DNA of 8,236 nt from DASTHS01 sp035718085 (GTDB lineage Bacteria; Actinomycetota; Acidimicrobiia; Acidimicrobiales; Palsa-688), in contig DASTHS010000310.1 in the NCBI GenBank assembly GCA_035718085.1, positions 1-8,236 of the forward strand. The letters are read 5' to 3'. Under the pieces are notes generated by a model. The model searched no databases and was not told where the DNA came from. It saw only the letters and a list, made by a program, of their open reading frames with translations. Positions 1 through 6,665 of the stretch are shown in pieces. How positions within the stretch are numbered: position 1 is the stretch's first letter; every line of letters begins with the position of its first letter. Position numbers and translations under genes: made by a program.

Positions 1-350
<350 letters not shown>

Positions 351-388
351 CAATCCGCTCGTGCTCGCTATGGAACGCTCACAGGGGC

Positions 389-409
389 GGTCGCAGTCCG
401 ACTGCGACC
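389..409 (+). other. Hairpin in the 23S-5S spacer (9-bp perfect stem)
   Basis: GGTCGCAGT (389-397) and ACTGCGACC (401-409) are perfect inverted complements around a three-base CCG loop. It lies about 40 bases after the 23S 3' end and has no T-run after it, so a processing or folding element of the rRNA precursor is more likely than a terminator. That role is inferred. Confidence 0.6.
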
Positions 410-414
410 TCCGT

Positions 415-447
415 GGGCCGCACGACCCCCGTCGGGGTCGTCGGCCC
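415..447 (+). other. Second hairpin in the 23S-5S spacer (14-bp stem with one bulge)
   Basis: GGGCCG (415-420) and ACGACCCC (422-429) pair with GGGGTCGT (434-441) and CGGCCC (442-447); the only defect is a bulged C at 421, and the loop is CGTC (430-433). It ends 19 bases before 5S. Like the preceding stem it has no T-tract. Together the two stems fill most of the spacer, leaving no room for a tRNA. They probably guide cleavage of the 23S-5S precursor, by analogy with RNase III-type processing stalks. Confidence 0.6.
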
Positions 448-465
448 GTCAACTGCAGAGCACGG

Positions 466-584
466 TTTCCGGTGGCCATAGCGGCGGAGTCACACCCGTT
501 CCCTTCCCGAACACGGAAGTTAAGCCCGCCAGCGCCGATGGTACTTGGGGAGTCTTCCCCTGGGAGAGTAGGACGTCGCCGGAA
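466..584 (+). rRNA. rrf: 5S ribosomal RNA
   Basis: Complete 5S rRNA of about 118 bases. The ends pair as helix I (TTCCGGTG at 467-474 with CGCCGGAA at 577-584, one G-T pair). The conserved CCCGAACACGGAAGTTAAGCCC block sits in the middle (from about base 507), followed by GCCGATGGTACT and GGGAGAGTAGG. It belongs to the large ribosomal subunit's central protuberance. The ends are good to within a base or two. Confidence 0.97.
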
Positions 585-598
585 TCTTCGTAGCCGTT

Positions 599-625
599 GA
601 GCCGCACCCCACTGGGGTGCGGCTC
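599..625 (+). terminator. Probable terminator of the rRNA operon
   Basis: A 12-bp perfect inverted repeat, GAGCCGCACCCC (599-610) and GGGGTGCGGCTC (614-625), closes a three-base ACT loop 14 bases after 5S. The stem is very stable. The usual T-run is missing, as is common in high-GC actinobacteria, so termination rests on stem strength or on a factor. The next gene appears to have its own promoter about 60 bases on, which fits an operon end here. Confidence 0.75.
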
Positions 626-683
626 CGGCGCGCCCGCGCGTCCGCCCGCTCGTTTGCCCGCGGGCCGGGCGGGGGGTCGCCGG

Positions 684-695
684 TAGGCTCGGGGG
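684..695 (+). promoter_or_regulatory. -10 box positioned for a leaderless transcript of the TPR gene
   Basis: TAGGCT (684-689) fits the actinobacterial TANNNT -10 motif. Exactly six bases separate it from the A of the ATG at 696, so the expected +1 is the start codon itself. No convincing -35 hexamer is present at 16-18 bases. The G-run at 691-695 touches the ATG and is too close to serve as a Shine-Dalgarno site. Leaderless initiation is inferred from this geometry. Confidence 0.5.
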
Positions 696-2642
696 ATGCC
701 CGATGATCGTCGTGACCGCTGGAGCGACGAAGGGGGCCGCGGTGGCGGTGGGCAGCGGCCCTCGTCCTCCGGTGGCCGGGGTGGCGGCGCCCGTCGCTCG
801 GGGGAGAGAGCCCCCGGCGGGTGGCGTGGAGCGGCATCCTCGGGAGGCGCCGCTGGCGCGCCCCGGCGCGGGGCCGCGCCCGGCCGGAGTGGGCTGCCGC
901 CCGGTGGCGGGGGTGCATCCGGCCGCGGGGGCGTCCCCCGGCGCGCCAGCGCGACCGGACGCAGCGGCGCGGCGCGACCGAACGGCGCACCCGGGGTCGG
1001 TGCCCGGCGCGACGACACCCGGTGGGCGCGTGACGGGCGCGGCGCCGGTGCCGCAGCCGGCCGCCGGGGCTCGCCTCGCGACGACGGTGGCCGTCCCGGC
1101 GACGATCGCCGGGGCGACAGCCGGTCCGGTGCCGGGTGGGGGCAAGACCTTCACCGCACGGGTCGGCCGGGCGCAGGCCCGGCGGGCGCGGCCCGGGCCG
1201 GCGGCTCGGCGCCACCCCGCCGGGACGGCGGCCGCCCCAGCGGCGGGTCCGGCGGCGCGCCCGGAGGAGCGGGGCGGACGGGGGGTGACGGGCAGCGCGG
1301 CCGGGGCGCGGGGAGCGGGAGACCGTTCGGCGGCCGCTCGGGGCAGGGTGACGAGCGCTCCCGCGGGAGTGCCCGCCCGTCCGACGGTGCTGTCCGGCCG
1401 GGTGACGAGCGTAGGCGGCCACGTGATCGGGTCGGCCGCGACGAGGCCTGGCGTCGTGATGGTGGCGCCGGCGGCCGCGAGCGGCCGTTCCGCAACGAGC
1501 GGCCCGACAGGCCCGTCCGGCCTGAGCGCGGCGACCGGCCTGACCGCGGCGACCGGCCTGACCGCGGCGACCGCCCCGGGGGTGACCGACGCCCCGACGC
1601 TCCCGGTCGCCGGGGCAGCCGAGACCGCCCGGGCTTCGGGGGCAGAGACCCGCTGCCGCCCGCACCGGGCGGGGCCCGGTGGGGCAGCGTCGCCCGGCGG
1701 GGAGCCCGGGCGGTCACCGGCGACCCCGACCACACCAGCGCCTCCGAAGCCTGGCGCGACGCAGTAGCCCGCGGCGGCCGTGCTGCGCCGTGGCAGCCCG
1801 ACGAGGTGTGGGTCGAAGACCGTGACGCCGGACCCGGCGACGAGCCCGATGCCGCCCCCACCCGCGACGACGCCGGGCGGGCCGACCGCGACGAGCGGCG
1901 CGCCGACCGTCGTCAGCTGCGTGCGGCGGCGTCCGCCGGTCGCCCGGCGGCGACGACCACCGACAGCGCCGCAGCCGGTGCCGCCGCGGCCGGTGGCGGC
2001 GAGAGCCACCGCCGCACCGTGCCCCGCCCGGTGGTCGACGAGCTCGAGCACCAGGCCGGCGCCCAGCGCGGCGGCCGCCTCGCCGGGCGCCTGGCCGAGG
2101 CGGCGCACGCCTACGAGCGCGACCGGTACCAGGAGGCGAGGCGCATCCTGCGCCCGTTGGCCGAGGAGCTGCCCGAGTCGGCCTCCGTGCAGGAGCTCTA
2201 CGGCCTGACCCTCTACCGCATGGGCCAGTGGGCCCTCGCCGCTCGCCACCTGGAGATCTACCGCCATCGCAGCGGCGAGTACGACCAGCACCCGGTGCTG
2301 GCCGACTGCTACCGCGCCCTGCGCCGCTACGCCGACGCCGAGGCCCTCTGGGACGACCTGCGCGAGGCGTCACCGAGCGCCGAGCTCGTCGCCGAGGGGC
2401 GCATCGTCGAGGCCGGCTGCAAGGCCGACCAGGGCGACCTCCGCGGGGCCATCACCACCCTCGAGCGGGCCGCCCGGCGGGTCGACCACCCCGCCGATCA
2501 CCACCTGCGGCAGTGGTACGTGCTGGCCGACCTCTACGAGCGCGCCGGCGACGTGCCCCGGGCGCGCGATCTCTTCGCCCGCGTGGCCGCCGCCGACGCC
2601 GACGCCTTCGACGTGCGCAGCCGCCTCCGCGCCCTGCGCTGA
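696..2642 (+). CDS. Arg/Gly-rich disordered region fused to a TPR domain, function unknown
   Basis: A 648-residue protein in two parts. Residues 1 to about 445 are low-complexity, dominated by Arg, Gly, Asp, Pro and Ala, with RGG/RGD-like runs (e.g. GGRGGG, RGDRPDRGDRP near residues 277-293) and almost no hydrophobic residues, so they are probably disordered and nucleic-acid- or partner-binding. Residues 446-648 form a helical tetratricopeptide solenoid of about five repeats; AHAYERDRYQEARRIL, LYGLTLYRMGQWALAARHL and VLADLYERAGDVPRARDLF show the A/G-rich helix packing. There is no signal peptide, membrane segment or enzyme motif, so it is probably a cytosolic scaffold. The arrangement recalls actinobacterial TPR proteins with RG-rich heads (Mycobacterium Rv1691 type, from memory). 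The ATG at 696 is preferred because a -10 box stands seven bases before it. The C-terminal half has clear protein-like composition; the N-terminal half is supported by the continuous frame and by the DRPDRG repeat. It stands alone behind the rRNA operon. Confidence 0.85.
   Translation: MPDDRRDRWSDEGGRGGGGQRPSSSGGRGGGARRSGERAPGGWRGAASSGGAAGAPRRGAAPGRSGLPPGGGGASGRGGVPRRASATGRSGAARPNGAPGVGARRDDTRWARDGRGAGAAAGRRGSPRDDGGRPGDDRRGDSRSGAGWGQDLHRTGRPGAGPAGAARAGGSAPPRRDGGRPSGGSGGAPGGAGRTGGDGQRGRGAGSGRPFGGRSGQGDERSRGSARPSDGAVRPGDERRRPRDRVGRDEAWRRDGGAGGRERPFRNERPDRPVRPERGDRPDRGDRPDRGDRPGGDRRPDAPGRRGSRDRPGFGGRDPLPPAPGGARWGSVARRGARAVTGDPDHTSASEAWRDAVARGGRAAPWQPDEVWVEDRDAGPGDEPDAAPTRDDAGRADRDERRADRRQLRAAASAGRPAATTTDSAAAGAAAAGGGESHRRTVPRPVVDELEHQAGAQRGGRLAGRLAEAAHAYERDRYQEARRILRPLAEELPESASVQELYGLTLYRMGQWALAARHLEIYRHRSGEYDQHPVLADCYRALRRYADAEALWDDLREASPSAELVAEGRIVEAGCKADQGDLRGAITTLERAARRVDHPADHHLRQWYVLADLYERAGDVPRARDLFARVAAADADAFDVRSRLRALR
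1524..1577 (+). repeat. Three tandem 18-bp units within the disordered region
   Basis: Three consecutive 18-bp units (1524-1541, 1542-1559, 1560-1577) read GAGCGCGGCGACCGGCCT, GACCGCGGCGACCGGCCT and GACCGCGGCGACCGCCCC. They encode ERGDRP, DRGDRP and DRGDRP in frame with the TPR protein. Units 1 and 2 differ by a single base, and units 2 and 3 by two, which suggests recent slippage or unequal exchange. Length polymorphism between strains would be expected. Confidence 0.85.
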
Positions 2643-2666
2643 CGCCCGGCCGCCGAGGGGCCCGTC

Positions 2667-2686
2667 CACTCCCCGCACGGGGGGTG
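2667..2686 (+). terminator. Possible terminator after the TPR gene
   Basis: CACTCCCC (2667-2674) pairs with GGGGGGTG (2679-2686) through one T-G pair around a GCAC loop; the stem begins 25 bases after the TGA stop. There is no T-run. It is suitably placed to separate the TPR gene from the peptidase gene, but stems of this size arise easily at this GC content. Confidence 0.4.
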
Positions 2687-2740
2687 GCGCCAGGCGGGCC
2701 GCCGCAGCTGCTGTACTGGCTGGGCACACCGGCACAGGCA

Positions 2741-2746
2741 GGGGAG
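2741..2746 (+). promoter_or_regulatory. Ribosome binding site fixing the peptidase start
   Basis: GGGGAG (2741-2746) lies six bases before the ATG at 2753. The reading frame is open far upstream, to 2228 inside the TPR gene, so this site, together with the signal peptide that follows directly, decides the start. I could not name a -10 box with confidence between the preceding stem-loop and this site. Confidence 0.75.
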
Positions 2747-2752
2747 ACGGCG

Positions 2753-4141
2753 ATGGACACGCAGCGATCAGCGACGCGGGCGCGCCGCGCCGGACGGGCC
2801 AGCGGGCACACCCGGGCGGCGGCGGTCGTGGCCGCCGCCATGGCCGGCCTGGCCCTCGAGGTCGGCGGCGCCCCGCCGGCCGGCGCCGCCACCAGCCCGA
2901 TCACGCCGGGCAACACGCCGACGCCGATCGCCGGCGCCACCAACGGCGAGCTGCCCGCCACCGACCTGGTGCGGGTCGCGCCCGGCTGCCTGGCCGACCG
3001 GGCGGCGGCACCGAGCCTGGGCCTCCTGCTCGCCGAGGCGCGCCAGCGTGGCGTCGCCCTCGGCACCGAGGAGTGCTACCGGCCGCTCGCCGGCCAGCTC
3101 GCCGAGCAGTCATCGTGGACGGCGGCCGGCAACAGCGCATGCGCCGCCCCCGTGGCGACCACCACCACCGGCACCCCGGTGGGCACGTCGATGCACGGGT
3201 GGGGCAAGGCCGCCGACTTCTCCGACGCAGGCGGCACCGTCGCCTTCGGGTCGCCGGGCTACCAGTTCCTGACCGCGTACGCCGGCCAGGTCGGCTGGAA
3301 CCACCCCGGCTGGGCGCAGCCCGGCGGCTCCGCCTGCCCCGAAGCGTGGCACTGGGAGTGGGTCGGCGACGGCGGCACCGCCGGGGCCAGCCCGATCCGC
3401 GCCGACGTCGTCGGCCTCCTGTCGAGCCCCGACGGCGGCGGCTACGCCAGCGTGTCGGGCCTCGGCACCCTCGTCACCCGCGGCGACGCCCACAGCGCCG
3501 GCGACCTGGCGGCCGTGCCGATCACCGGGCTGGTGGTCGGCGCCGCCGACGCCCCCGGGGGCGCCGGCTACTGGATGGCGAGCGCGGATGGCGGGGTGTT
3601 CAGCTTCGGCGGCGCCGCCTTCCACGGCTCGGCGGGCGGCCTGGCCCTCGCCGCCCCGATCGTCGGCATGGCCGCCACCCCCGATGGGGGCGGCTACTGG
3701 TTGGTCGCCGCGGATGGCGGGGTGTTCAGCTTCGGCGACGCCGCCTTCCACGGCTCGACCGGCGCCATGCACCTCAACGCCCCGATCGTCGGCATGGCCG
3801 CCACGCCCGACGGGGGCGGCTACTGGTTGGTCGCCGCGGACGGCGGGGTGTTCAGCTTCGGCGACGCCGCCTTCCACGGCTCGACCGGCGCGCTGCACCT
3901 CGACCAGCCGGTGGTGGGCATGGCCGCCACCGCCGACGGGGCCGGGTACCGGATGGTGGCCGCCGACGGCGGGGTGTTCGACTTCGGCGACGCCACCTTC
4001 CTCGGCTCGGGTGCCACCACCACGAAGGCGGAACCGGTGGTGGCCATGACCCTCACCCCGAGCGGCGCCGGCTACTGGCTGACCTCCGCCGACGGTGCGG
4101 TGCTGGCCTTCGGTGACGCCGGCTCGTACGGCGGCGCCTGA
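2753..4141 (+). CDS. Secreted M15B (VanY-like) peptidase with six 42-residue repeats
   Basis: A 462-residue exported protein. Residues 1-46 look like a Sec signal peptide: Arg-rich start, Ala/Val core (AAAVVAAAMAGLALEVGGA), cleavage near AGAA-TS. Residues about 65-205 are an M15B domain: SMHGWGKAADF supplies zinc ligands His148 and Asp155, and PEAWHWEW supplies Glu197 and His200, so the catalytic set looks intact. Family members are zinc D,D-carboxypeptidases or related enzymes that cut D-Ala-D-Ala or peptide cross-links of peptidoglycan; the exact substrate is not shown. Cys79, 108, 130 and 195 could form two disulfides outside the membrane. Residues 219-462 are six repeats of 42 residues, the last cut to 34. 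I recall such repeats in other acidimicrobial exported proteins, where they may bind wall or form a propeller; no function is established here. The last 70 bases overlap the convergent SSB-like gene. No other cell-wall gene is adjacent. Confidence 0.9.
   Translation: MDTQRSATRARRAGRASGHTRAAAVVAAAMAGLALEVGGAPPAGAATSPITPGNTPTPIAGATNGELPATDLVRVAPGCLADRAAAPSLGLLLAEARQRGVALGTEECYRPLAGQLAEQSSWTAAGNSACAAPVATTTTGTPVGTSMHGWGKAADFSDAGGTVAFGSPGYQFLTAYAGQVGWNHPGWAQPGGSACPEAWHWEWVGDGGTAGASPIRADVVGLLSSPDGGGYASVSGLGTLVTRGDAHSAGDLAAVPITGLVVGAADAPGGAGYWMASADGGVFSFGGAAFHGSAGGLALAAPIVGMAATPDGGGYWLVAADGGVFSFGDAAFHGSTGAMHLNAPIVGMAATPDGGGYWLVAADGGVFSFGDAAFHGSTGALHLDQPVVGMAATADGAGYRMVAADGGVFDFGDATFLGSGATTTKAEPVVAMTLTPSGAGYWLTSADGAVLAFGDAGSYGGA
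3407..4138 (+). repeat. Six in-frame 126-bp repeats (42 residues each) in the peptidase gene
   Basis: Units begin at 3407, 3533, 3659, 3785, 3911 and 4037, each exactly 126 bp except the last (102 bp). The protein core is (I/V)VGMAATPDGGGYWLVAADGG followed by VFSFGDAAFHGS. Units 3 and 4 match at 117 of 126 bases by my count, including synonymous positions, so they were duplicated or converted recently. Units 1 and 6 are the most divergent, and unit 1 keeps little beyond SPDGGGY. Regular length with conserved Gly, Tyr and Phe suggests short beta-strands per unit. This is protein-coding repetition, not a CRISPR array. Confidence 0.95.
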
Positions 4142-4536
4142 CCGCCGCCGTCGGCCAGGTCGGCGGCCGCCGCCTCGAGGCCGGCGGCCGCGGCCTGCAC
4201 GAGCAGGGCGGCCCGGCGGCGCGTGCGCGCCCGGGCGGCCCGTTCGACCACGACCTCGGTGCGGCTCTGGGTGGCGCCCCCGGCCCGGAAGAACCGGCGG
4301 CGGACCCGGCCGACCACCACCACCTCGGCGCCGGCATCGAGGGTGGCCGGCCACGCCGGCGGGTCGAACCAGACGACCGGCACCGTCTCGGCCGGCGCCG
4401 CCGGGAGCTCGACGCGGACCTCGAGGCGCACGAGGGTGGCCTCCGACGGCAGGACCTGCGTCTCGGCTGGCCGCACGAGGCGGCCGGCGAGCACGACGCA
4501 GTTGACGGCCCCGGCGGGGGCGGCGGACAGGGGCAC
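4072..4536 (-). CDS. SSB-like single-domain OB-fold protein
   Basis: A 154-residue protein starting at GTG (4536) behind a strong AGGAGGT site (4547-4541) four bases away, and ending at TAG (4074-4072). Residues 11-45 (VNCVVLAGRLVRPAE, then LVRLEVRVE) and 52-100 (VPVVWFDPPAW, AEVVVVGRVRRRFF, then QSRTEVVVE) follow the strand order of bacterial single-stranded-DNA-binding proteins: N-x-V-x-L-x-GRL, a VxxWF centre strand, the VxGRV strand and the SRTEVVVE end. Residues 101-154 are a short Arg/Ala-rich then Pro/Ser-rich tail. The acidic DDDIPF-type tip that recruits partners in canonical SSB is absent, so this is likely a paralogue rather than the essential replication SSB. It may bind single-stranded DNA in repair or recombination, but no neighbour supports a specific pathway. 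The final 23 codons lie antisense to the end of the peptidase gene. Confidence 0.75.
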   Translation of the reverse strand: MPLSAAPAGAVNCVVLAGRLVRPAETQVLPSEATLVRLEVRVELPAAPAETVPVVWFDPPAWPATLDAGAEVVVVGRVRRRFFRAGGATQSRTEVVVERAARARTRRRAALLVQAAAAGLEAAAADLADGGGQAPPYEPASPKASTAPSAEVSQ

Positions 4537-4650
4537 GGGAACCTCCTCGGCGGCGGCCGGGCGGGCGCCGCAGGTGGCGGGGCGGCCGGCACGAAGCTCG
4601 GCGAGCGGCTGCCGCCCCGCCCGGCGGGCGGAGGAGGGGTGCCAGGGACG

Positions 4651-4656
4651 ACGTTA
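4651..4656 (-). promoter_or_regulatory. Candidate -10 box for the SSB-like gene
   Basis: On the minus strand TAACGT (4656-4651) fits TANNNT and would start a leader of about 108 bases. No good -35 partner is seen; GTGACG (4676-4671) is too close, at 14 bases. The 137-bp gap between the symporter stop and this gene also holds a small stem, CCGCCC (4617-4622) with GGGCGG (4626-4631), which could be a weak terminator for the symporter unit or part of this leader. Confidence 0.3.
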
Positions 4657-4673
4657 CGCCCGGCCTGTGACCG

Positions 4674-6407
4674 TCACCCGGCCGGGGTCGGCGACGGCCG
4701 GCCGTCGGTGCCGGGCGGGTCGAGCAGCGTCCGGGAGGCGGGGTCGACGTCCGGGTCGCCGGCGTCGGCGAGGTAGTCGTCGGGCCGGGTGGCGTCGGCC
4801 CCCGCGCTGCCCGGCACCAGGCGCAGCAGCGCCGTGCCGACGACGGCTACGACCAGGTTGAGCACCAGGGCGGTCAGGCCGACGTACCAGGTCTGGTGGA
4901 TCAGCGGGACGGTGGCCGTCGACCCGCCGAAGTGCTTGGTGACCGGGCTGGCGATGCCGTAGGCGATGTAGGTGCCGTAGACCATCCCGACCAGCCAGCC
5001 GGCCAGCAGCGCCCAGCGGTGCAGCACCCGGGTGAACAGGCCGATGGCGACCGACGGGAACGTCTGGAGGATCCAGACGCCGCCGAGCAGCTGCAGGTTG
5101 ATGGCGTTCTGGGTGTTGACCCCGAGCACGAACGCCAGCGCCCCCAGCTTCACCACCAGCGAGACCAGCTTCGACACCTTGGCCTGCTCGGCGGGGGTCG
5201 CCGCCGGCCGGATGAAGTCGCGGTACACGTTCCGGGTGAAGAGGTTGGCCGCAGCGATCGACATGATCGCCGCAGGCACGAGGGCGCCGATGGCGATCGC
5301 CGCGAACGCCACCCCCGTGAACCAACTCGGGAACATGGCCCGGAACAGCAGCGGGGCCGCCAGGCGCGAGTTGCTGTTGGTGACGCCGGCGGCGATGGCC
5401 ATGTAGCCGAGCAGGGCGATCATGGCCAGCGCCAGCGAGTAGGCCGGCAGGGCGGCGGCGTTGCGTCGGATGGTGTCGCGCCGTCCGGTGGCCAGCACCC
5501 CGGTGATCGAGTGGGGGTACATGAACAGCGCCATGGCCGAGCCGAGGGCCAGGGTGGCGTACGCCCAGTAGGCGGACGCCCCCGGCACCAGCGCGAACGT
5601 CGGCTTCTTGTGGGCGGCCACCGCCTTGGCGTTGACCACGTGGGCGTGGTGGCTCACCGCCGCGAAGATGTGACCGAAGCCGCCCAGCCTGATGGGGATG
5701 TAGGTGATCGCCACCAGCACCACCACGTAGACGAGGAGGTCTTTCACGAACGCGATGAGCGCCGGGGCCCGCAGGCCGGCGGTGTAGGTGTACCCGGCGA
5801 GGATGGCGAAGGCGATGATCAGCGGCAGGTCCTTGACCACCCCCGACGACCCCGCCCCGATGCCCATCGCCTCGAGCACCGCCTGGATGCCGACGAGCTG
5901 CAGGGCGATGTAGGGCATCAACGAGAGGATGCCGGTCAGGGCGACGGCCAGTGCCAGGCCGCGGGAGCCGAAGCGGCCGAGCACGAAGTCGGCCGGCGTC
6001 ACGAACCCGTGGCGGTGGGCCACCGACCACAGGCGCGGCATCAGCACGAACACGATCGGCCACACGAGCACGGTGTAGGCCACCGCGAACCAGCCGGTGA
6101 CCGCGCCGGCGGCGTACATGGCACCGGGCACGGCCACGAAGGTGTAGGCCGTGTAGAGGTCGCCGCCGAGCAGGAACCAGCTCACCACCCCGCCGAAGCT
6201 GCGGCCGCCCAGGCCCCACTCGTCGAGGGTGTCGAGGTCGGCGCTGCGCCGCCAGCGGGCGGCGGCGAAGCCGACCCCGGTGACGACGAGGAACAGGGCG
6301 ACGAAGACGACGACCGTCGCCGCCTGCACCGGCAGCTTCGCCGGTGCGCTGACCGCTGCGGCCAACGGTCCGGCGGCGGCGGCCACGGTGGTGCCGGGGG
6401 CGCTCAC
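4674..6407 (-). CDS. Sodium:solute symporter, MctP-like (probable monocarboxylate uptake)
   Basis: A 577-residue inner-membrane protein of the SSS family with about 13 predicted hydrophobic helices (roughly residues 28-50, 74-96, 104-125, 152-172, 194-212, 219-240, 277-297, 321-343, 363-386, 412-430, 438-458, 464-486, 505-530). Typical blocks are FLLGGDLYTAYTF (78-90), PRLWSVAHRHGFVTPADF (124-141), LMPYIALQLVGIQ (163-175) and SIAAANLFTRNVYRDF (383-398), the last in the Na+-site helix region. These resemble the MctP/ActP branch, which imports lactate, pyruvate, acetate or propionate with Na+ or H+; the substrate is not proved. The GTG at 6407 is chosen because it overlaps the DUF3311 stop by four bases (GTGA), implying coupled translation; the frame stays open upstream to 6671 but that part reads as an Arg/Pro-rich shadow of the smaller gene. 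The acidic tail from about residue 531 looks disordered. Confidence 0.92.
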   Translation of the reverse strand: MSAPGTTVAAAAGPLAAAVSAPAKLPVQAATVVVFVALFLVVTGVGFAAARWRRSADLDTLDEWGLGGRSFGGVVSWFLLGGDLYTAYTFVAVPGAMYAAGAVTGWFAVAYTVLVWPIVFVLMPRLWSVAHRHGFVTPADFVLGRFGSRGLALAVALTGILSLMPYIALQLVGIQAVLEAMGIGAGSSGVVKDLPLIIAFAILAGYTYTAGLRAPALIAFVKDLLVYVVVLVAITYIPIRLGGFGHIFAAVSHHAHVVNAKAVAAHKKPTFALVPGASAYWAYATLALGSAMALFMYPHSITGVLATGRRDTIRRNAAALPAYSLALAMIALLGYMAIAAGVTNSNSRLAAPLLFRAMFPSWFTGVAFAAIAIGALVPAAIMSIAAANLFTRNVYRDFIRPAATPAEQAKVSKLVSLVVKLGALAFVLGVNTQNAINLQLLGGVWILQTFPSVAIGLFTRVLHRWALLAGWLVGMVYGTYIAYGIASPVTKHFGGSTATVPLIHQTWYVGLTALVLNLVVAVVGTALLRLVPGSAGADATRPDDYLADAGDPDVDPASRTLLDPPGTDGRPSPTPAG

Positions 6408-6646
6408 CGGGACCCCACAGCCGGTCGGCGCAGCAGCCGGTAGGCGATGACCTGGCAGACGGCGTTGATCACCAGCCACAGCACCGAGTACCAGTAGAAG
6501 AACGGGATGCCCCCGAGCGACGGCGTCAGGTGCGCGTAGCTCGGCACCCACAGCAGGCCGACGAAGGTGGCGGCGAGCAACACGCCCGCGACCACCACCC
6601 GTGTCTGTGACGGGCCGGTTCGGCCCGGCGGAGCGGCGACGACCAT
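6404..6646 (-). CDS. DUF3311 small membrane protein, symporter partner
   Basis: An 80-residue protein with two predicted membrane helices, residues 17-38 (VVVAGVLLAATFVGLLWVPSYA region) and 49-72 (FFYWYSVLWLVINAVCQVIAY region), joined by a short loop containing HLTPSLGGIP. The FFYWYSVLW block and position directly before an MctP-type symporter are typical of DUF3311, which is often paired with these transporters. It is probably an accessory subunit that assists assembly or activity, by analogy with the DUF485 partners of ActP; its biochemical role is unknown. The ATG at 6646 is chosen for its purine-rich AGAGGGGG site (6660-6653), six bases upstream. The frame runs open further upstream, to 6934, but overlaps the HAD gene there. 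Its TGA stop shares bases with the next gene's GTG. Confidence 0.88.
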   Translation of the reverse strand: MVVAAPPGRTGPSQTRVVVAGVLLAATFVGLLWVPSYAHLTPSLGGIPFFYWYSVLWLVINAVCQVIAYRLLRRPAVGSR

Positions 6647-6665
6647 GGGAGACCCCCTCTGCACG

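Noticed and set aside
351..465. A tRNA gene in the 23S-5S spacer.
   Set aside because: The spacer is taken up by two simple hairpins; no cloverleaf, T-loop (GGTTCRA) or CCA end is visible.
642..672. A hairpin upstream of the TPR gene (CCGCCCG with CGGGCGG, loop of 17 containing the palindrome GCCCGCGGGC) as an operator or second terminator.
   Set aside because: The stem is short for the loop, and such G/C matches occur by chance at this base composition.
520..1665. Minus-strand open frame of 381 residues, Arg/Pro-rich.
   Set aside because: Overlaps 5S and the operon terminator and shows only GC-driven composition.
703..1767. A 354-residue plus-strand frame overlapping the start of the TPR gene.
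   Set aside because: It is low-complexity Ala/Gly/Pro/Arg and ends before the TPR domain; the frame from 696 continues through a recognisable domain to its own stop.
3407..4138. The regular repeats as a possible CRISPR array.
   Set aside because: The period is in frame, there are no distinct spacers, and the units encode a conserved protein repeat.
3073..4354. Long Arg-rich plus and Gly-rich minus frames over the peptidase repeats.
   Set aside because: Their repetition mirrors the 126-bp units of the real gene in the wrong frame; no start signals or domains.
4896..6443. A 515-residue plus-strand frame antisense to the symporter, rich in His, Asp, Arg and Gln.
   Set aside because: It is the mirror of hydrophobic symporter codons. 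The minus-strand frame has membrane helices and family motifs; this one has neither.
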